Positions 60,515 to 64,000 of a stretch of DNA of 64,000 nt are shown here, piece by piece; position 1 is the first letter of the stretch, and each line of letters starts with the position of its first letter. A program made the position numbers and the translations under genes. Source of the DNA: Triglochin maritima (Eukaryota; Streptophyta; Magnoliopsida; Alismatales; Juncaginaceae); the NCBI GenBank assembly GCA_963682175.1, contig OY821771.1, positions 10,539,001 to 10,603,000 of the forward strand, in the 5' to 3' direction. The notes beneath the pieces were generated by a model. That model did no database searches. It was given only the letters and a program-made list of their open reading frames with translations, and was not told where the DNA came from.

Positions 60515-61530
60515 GAAAAATATATGTCATGAAAGTTGTAGTAAACAAAGTGAAGTGGAGGGGAGAGTGGGAATGGCGGCTCCCCATGCAAGAAGACTGG
60601 GTCTTATCGCCAACTGCAGCCAATATTTTAGGGTTGTGGGTGAGAAGATAAGATCCTGACATACACATAATTAATCATCTTATTGAAGAAAAAATATCAA
60701 TCATATGGAGGTAATGATGACACCAACATGAAATCATGCATTAATCATAATTTTGTTTATAAAAAGTCTCGGGCATTTGTTGCATGTTAGCTCAGATTTA
60801 AGTAGATATTTTATTTTAAAGTCCCTTAATCTAGTTCGATTGGGTTGGTTTTAAAACATTTTAGGTTTTTGGATGATTTTTTCCGGCACAATAGTTACAT
60901 ATGTTAAGTATGTACGAACGATATCAAATGAACAAAATGGTTCAATGTGTGGATCAGGTAATTCAATCTCTTCCACTTTTCATTTTTCTCTCCGGTTGAA
61001 ATAAAAACCATATTTTTCTTTGTTTGCAAGGCCAAATAGGCAAGTACGTTTGTTCGGCTTGGTTGAGTGAAGATTACTAAAACTTCCCAATTCCCATGAA
61101 GAGGATCGACGCTAAGATAACACAACCAAAATAAAGAAGGAAGAGGTATATAAGTATACTTAATTAATCTTGAAATTGTAGATTTATTAGTTTCAATGGT
61201 TCCTCTTATATTTTTTTAGCTTATTTACCAGCAAATAACTAATATCACGTTTAGAACCACTATAATAATCAGATTTTCATTCTCATAAATTAAGAATTAA
61301 ATGAGATTCATAATCGACATCCAAAAACCTATAATTTTCATAATAATGTTAGGATACGTTTGGTAACTGATTCAAAAATTTGATCAAATTTTAAAATATT
61401 ATATTCAACCAAACGGACACTAAGAACTGAAGTTGCTAAGAAGAGAATCGAGATCTGAAGAAACCCCAGACTGGAGTGAGATTTCGATCAACACAAGAGA
61501 GTCGCCGCTACACACACAAATTATGAAAGG
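60515..61530. other. Upstream region of the glycine-rich gene
   Basis: No gene seen. The first few hundred bases upstream of the TATA box probably contain regulatory sites of the GRP; GATAAG occurs on the minus strand around 60640-60655. The remainder is AT-rich. Confidence 0.4.
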
Positions 61531-62615
61531 TGTGACATTTCGTTTATTTTAAACGGACACAACCACTTACCCAAAACAACGTTACGTTCTCAACGTAATA
61601 TTTCGTTTTCCCATGTAACATTTGGTTCCCTACGAACAGACTCACAACTTAAAATGAACAGACTCACACTTTATTCTGTCCAGATTAGGTTGTGGACTCA
61701 CACCTTATTATGTCAAGATTAAGTTGTGTGTCTGTTCAGAATAAGTTGTGTGTCTGTCTAGATTAGTTTGTGTGTCTGTTCAGAATAAGTTTTGTGTCTG
61801 TCCATAATAAGTTGTGTGTCTGTTCAGAAAAAGTTGTGGGTCTGTCCAGAATAAGTTTTGTGTCTGTCTAGAATAAGTTGTGTGCATGTCCAGATTAAGT
61901 TTTGTGTCTGTCCAGAATAAGTTGTGTGTCTGTCCAGATTAGGTTGTGTGTCCGTCCAGAATAAGCTTTGTGTCTGTCGAGAATAAGTTGTGGGTCTGTC
62001 CAGAATAAGTTGTGTGTCTGTCCATTTTAATGTTTAATTATGTCCATTTTAAGGTGTGAGTATGTTCATTTTAAGTTGGGGGTCTGTCCATTTTAAGGTT
62101 TAATTATGTTCATTTTAAGGTGCGAGTCTGTCCATTTTAAGTGGTAGGTCAGTCCATTTGAAGATGTGTGTCTGTCTAGTTTAATGTCTGAGTCTGTCCA
62201 CACATTAATCTGGACAGACACACAACATAATCTGGGCAAACACACAACTTATTCTGGAAAGACACAACTTATTCTGAACAGACACAACATAATCTGGAAA
62301 GACACAAAACTTATTTTGGACAGACATACAACTTATTCTTGACAGACATAAAACATAATCTAAACATGCACACAACCTAATCTGGACAGACACATAATTT
62401 AATTTGGACAAACGCAAAGCTTATTCTGGACATACACAACTAATATGGACAGACACACAACCTAATCTGGACAGAATAATGTGAGTTTGTCAATTTTAAG
62501 TTGTGGGTATGTCCGTGGGGAACCAAATGTTGCATGGGGGAACCAAAGATTGCATTCGGAACGTAATGTTGCATAGGAAAAGTAAATGTTGCATATGACA
62601 AAAAATAAATGTTAC
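61531..62615. mobile_element. Foldback element built from ~22-bp minisatellites
   Basis: Outer arms: GACATTTCGTTTATTTT near 61535, with ACCAAATGTTACATGGG-type sequence (complement of 61610-61635), are repeated inverted at 62518-62615 (GGAACCAAATGTTGCATGGG, AACGTAATGTTGCAT). Inside, about 16 units of GTTGTGTGTCTGTCCAGAAT with small variations run from about 61655 to 62030. Variant units with TCCATTTTAAG follow to about 62200, and then the main unit continues in inverted orientation (CTGGACAGACACACAAC) to about 62475. The end points are approximate; I could not fix a target duplication. Confidence 0.75.
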
Positions 62616-64000
62616 TTAATTAATTTTAAAAAGTAAAAGACATTTGACTTTTGCTGATAGTACTGACCATGTCAGCGCACGTGCCAGACGCCCGCGTTCG
62701 TGTATCACTATGCTGAGTCTTTAGTTAGCATGATACGCATCTCGGTTCTCGGTGAGTGAGGAAGGAAGCAAGTGGTGGTGTATTGTAAATACCTTAAACA
62801 TCTCTCAATTGTAGATAAAATCAATGTACCCTTTATTTTGCTTGAAACCTTTCAACTAAAGTCCAGGATTAGCATTGGTTAGTGTTATCATCAGAAAGAT
62901 AATCTCTACATGCATGCTATGACTTGTTTTAGTTGTTGCATTCCTTATTTTCTCGAATGGAGCCCGATCACCTCGGATTTGAAATGTAACCCTAACGTTA
63001 ACATGATAGATAACCTTAGATTATATATCTCACAAAACTTCCCCAAAGATAAACTAATTAATTGTTGCATGAGCTAATCGAGATGGTTTACTTAACTAGC
63101 TAGCTAGTACTCTTAATTAGTTTCCAATCAGTAATATAAAAATGGATATATGAAACAAAATCAATATCATTGAAAAAGACAAGAATGAAATCATGGAATA
63201 CCAAGTCTTCCATGCACACCATATCTAATGGAGTTTTGGGTTCGAGGTAGATGAGTAGATGAAGACTTTCCAATTATTTAATCCAAACGAAGTGGAGAAG
63301 AAAACGTCACCTTTTTAATAATGCACGCATGTGGACTTATTTATAATTTAAAATAGAAACTATAGACCTCTTCTAAAACTCTGTCGGTGATATGTGAATC
63401 TTGAAGAGGACCCTTTCATATATATCGTAGTAGGGCACCCAAAATATTCAAATAGAACTATAGAAGAATTAATCTTTACATGACAAGGCTTTAAATAGGG
63501 TTTTGAACGGGTGGGGGTAAGGTAGGAGAGTGTATTTCATTACCATACTCGATAATTTGAGTGTGCAATGTAACAAATAATTAATAAACTTTATAAGTGT
63601 CTACTAATTACCTTATAAAGAATATGCAAACGGTAAACTATGTTGTATTTTTATTTATTGAAAAAAATGTATTAATTAAAGATGAAGATATTTATAATAC
63701 ATATATAGAACAAAATATGAAATGCCAAGCATTAATAAAATATATCCAAAGAGAGTTTTAGATCATCAAAAACTTTTGCCTCATTCATGGGTATTAATAT
63801 TTTTTAGTTTGAAAAAAATAAAACTGCATTAATGTTGGAGAAGGAAATATTAAATGGAGAATGTAGCCAGGGTTTGGAATTTCAGGTTGCAATCGATGGA
63901 GAAGTTAAGTTAGAGTTTGATTTGTGGGTCTTTTCGTTTCAGCATTACAAATTTATATTAATTTTGATCAATTAGAATTTAAGAAAATTTACCATATAGT
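62616..64000. other. Intergenic, AT-rich
   Basis: No open frame with protein-like content and no terminal motifs that I recognise. A short GC-rich patch (about 62670-62705) is the only compositional change. Confidence 0.45.

Noticed and set aside
61655..62475. CRISPR-like array of short repeats
   Set aside because: Units are contiguous without unique spacers, occur in both orientations and lie in a plant nuclear genome; it is a minisatellite within a foldback structure.

Overview
This is a stretch of a land-plant nuclear genome, most likely a dicot. The coding genes are interrupted by GT-AG introns. The gene set is plant-typical (endosomal NHX antiporter, LIP5, mitochondrial KAS, TAF6, a secreted glycine-rich protein), and the spaces between genes are filled with plant transposon families. 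I cannot name the species. First exons of mtKAS and TAF6 are GC-rich while introns and intergenic DNA are AT-rich.

Host genes, left to right: the last four exons of an NHX5/NHX6-type Na+(K+)/H+ antiporter (+, 901-2323); a complete LIP5/VTA1 homologue (+, 18755-24036, 435 aa) with decayed tandem copies of its first exon upstream; ribosomal protein uS17/RPS11 (+, 27264-29713, 159 aa) with a TATA box and two telo boxes; a mitochondrial-type beta-ketoacyl-ACP synthase (+, 33197-40598, 455 aa, 13 exons); TFIID subunit TAF6 (+, 48604-57811, 543 aa, 12 exons); and a short secreted glycine-rich protein (-, 60433-59295, 111 aa). All exon sets were read by hand; each keeps frame through every splice junction and ends at a stop. 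These are unrelated housekeeping genes; nothing suggests a cluster or pathway.

Mobile DNA: two neighbouring hAT elements (4036-6654, 6756-11288). The second holds a smaller hAT-type element, which in turn holds a solo LTR (8149-9618). Two copies of one Mutator-like family (A, 11663-16097; B, 44783-48508) carry a plant-mobile-domain gene on one strand and a FAR1/MULE transposase, with an OTU protease domain in copy A, on the other. Other elements are a 1.9-kb foldback element (24646-26521), a hAT pair nested one in the other (30732-32491, 31461-32339), a LINE scrap, a Harbinger ORF1 relic split by a hAT element (42565-43687), a hAT MITE and a decayed hAT transposase inside TAF6 introns, a MITE at the 3' side of the glycine-rich gene, and a foldback element built of ~22-bp minisatellites (61531-62615). 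A small chimeric plastid-DNA insertion lies in mtKAS intron 1.

The most unusual item is the Mutator-like family. Its two convergent genes both start with a tiny exon followed by an intron packed with GGCGTC/GACGCC palindromic repeats, so both element ends carry the same kind of array. The two copies have lost different parts, so together they show most of the ancestral layout. Copy B sits 96 bp from the TAF6 start codon and so must replace or supply part of that gene's promoter.
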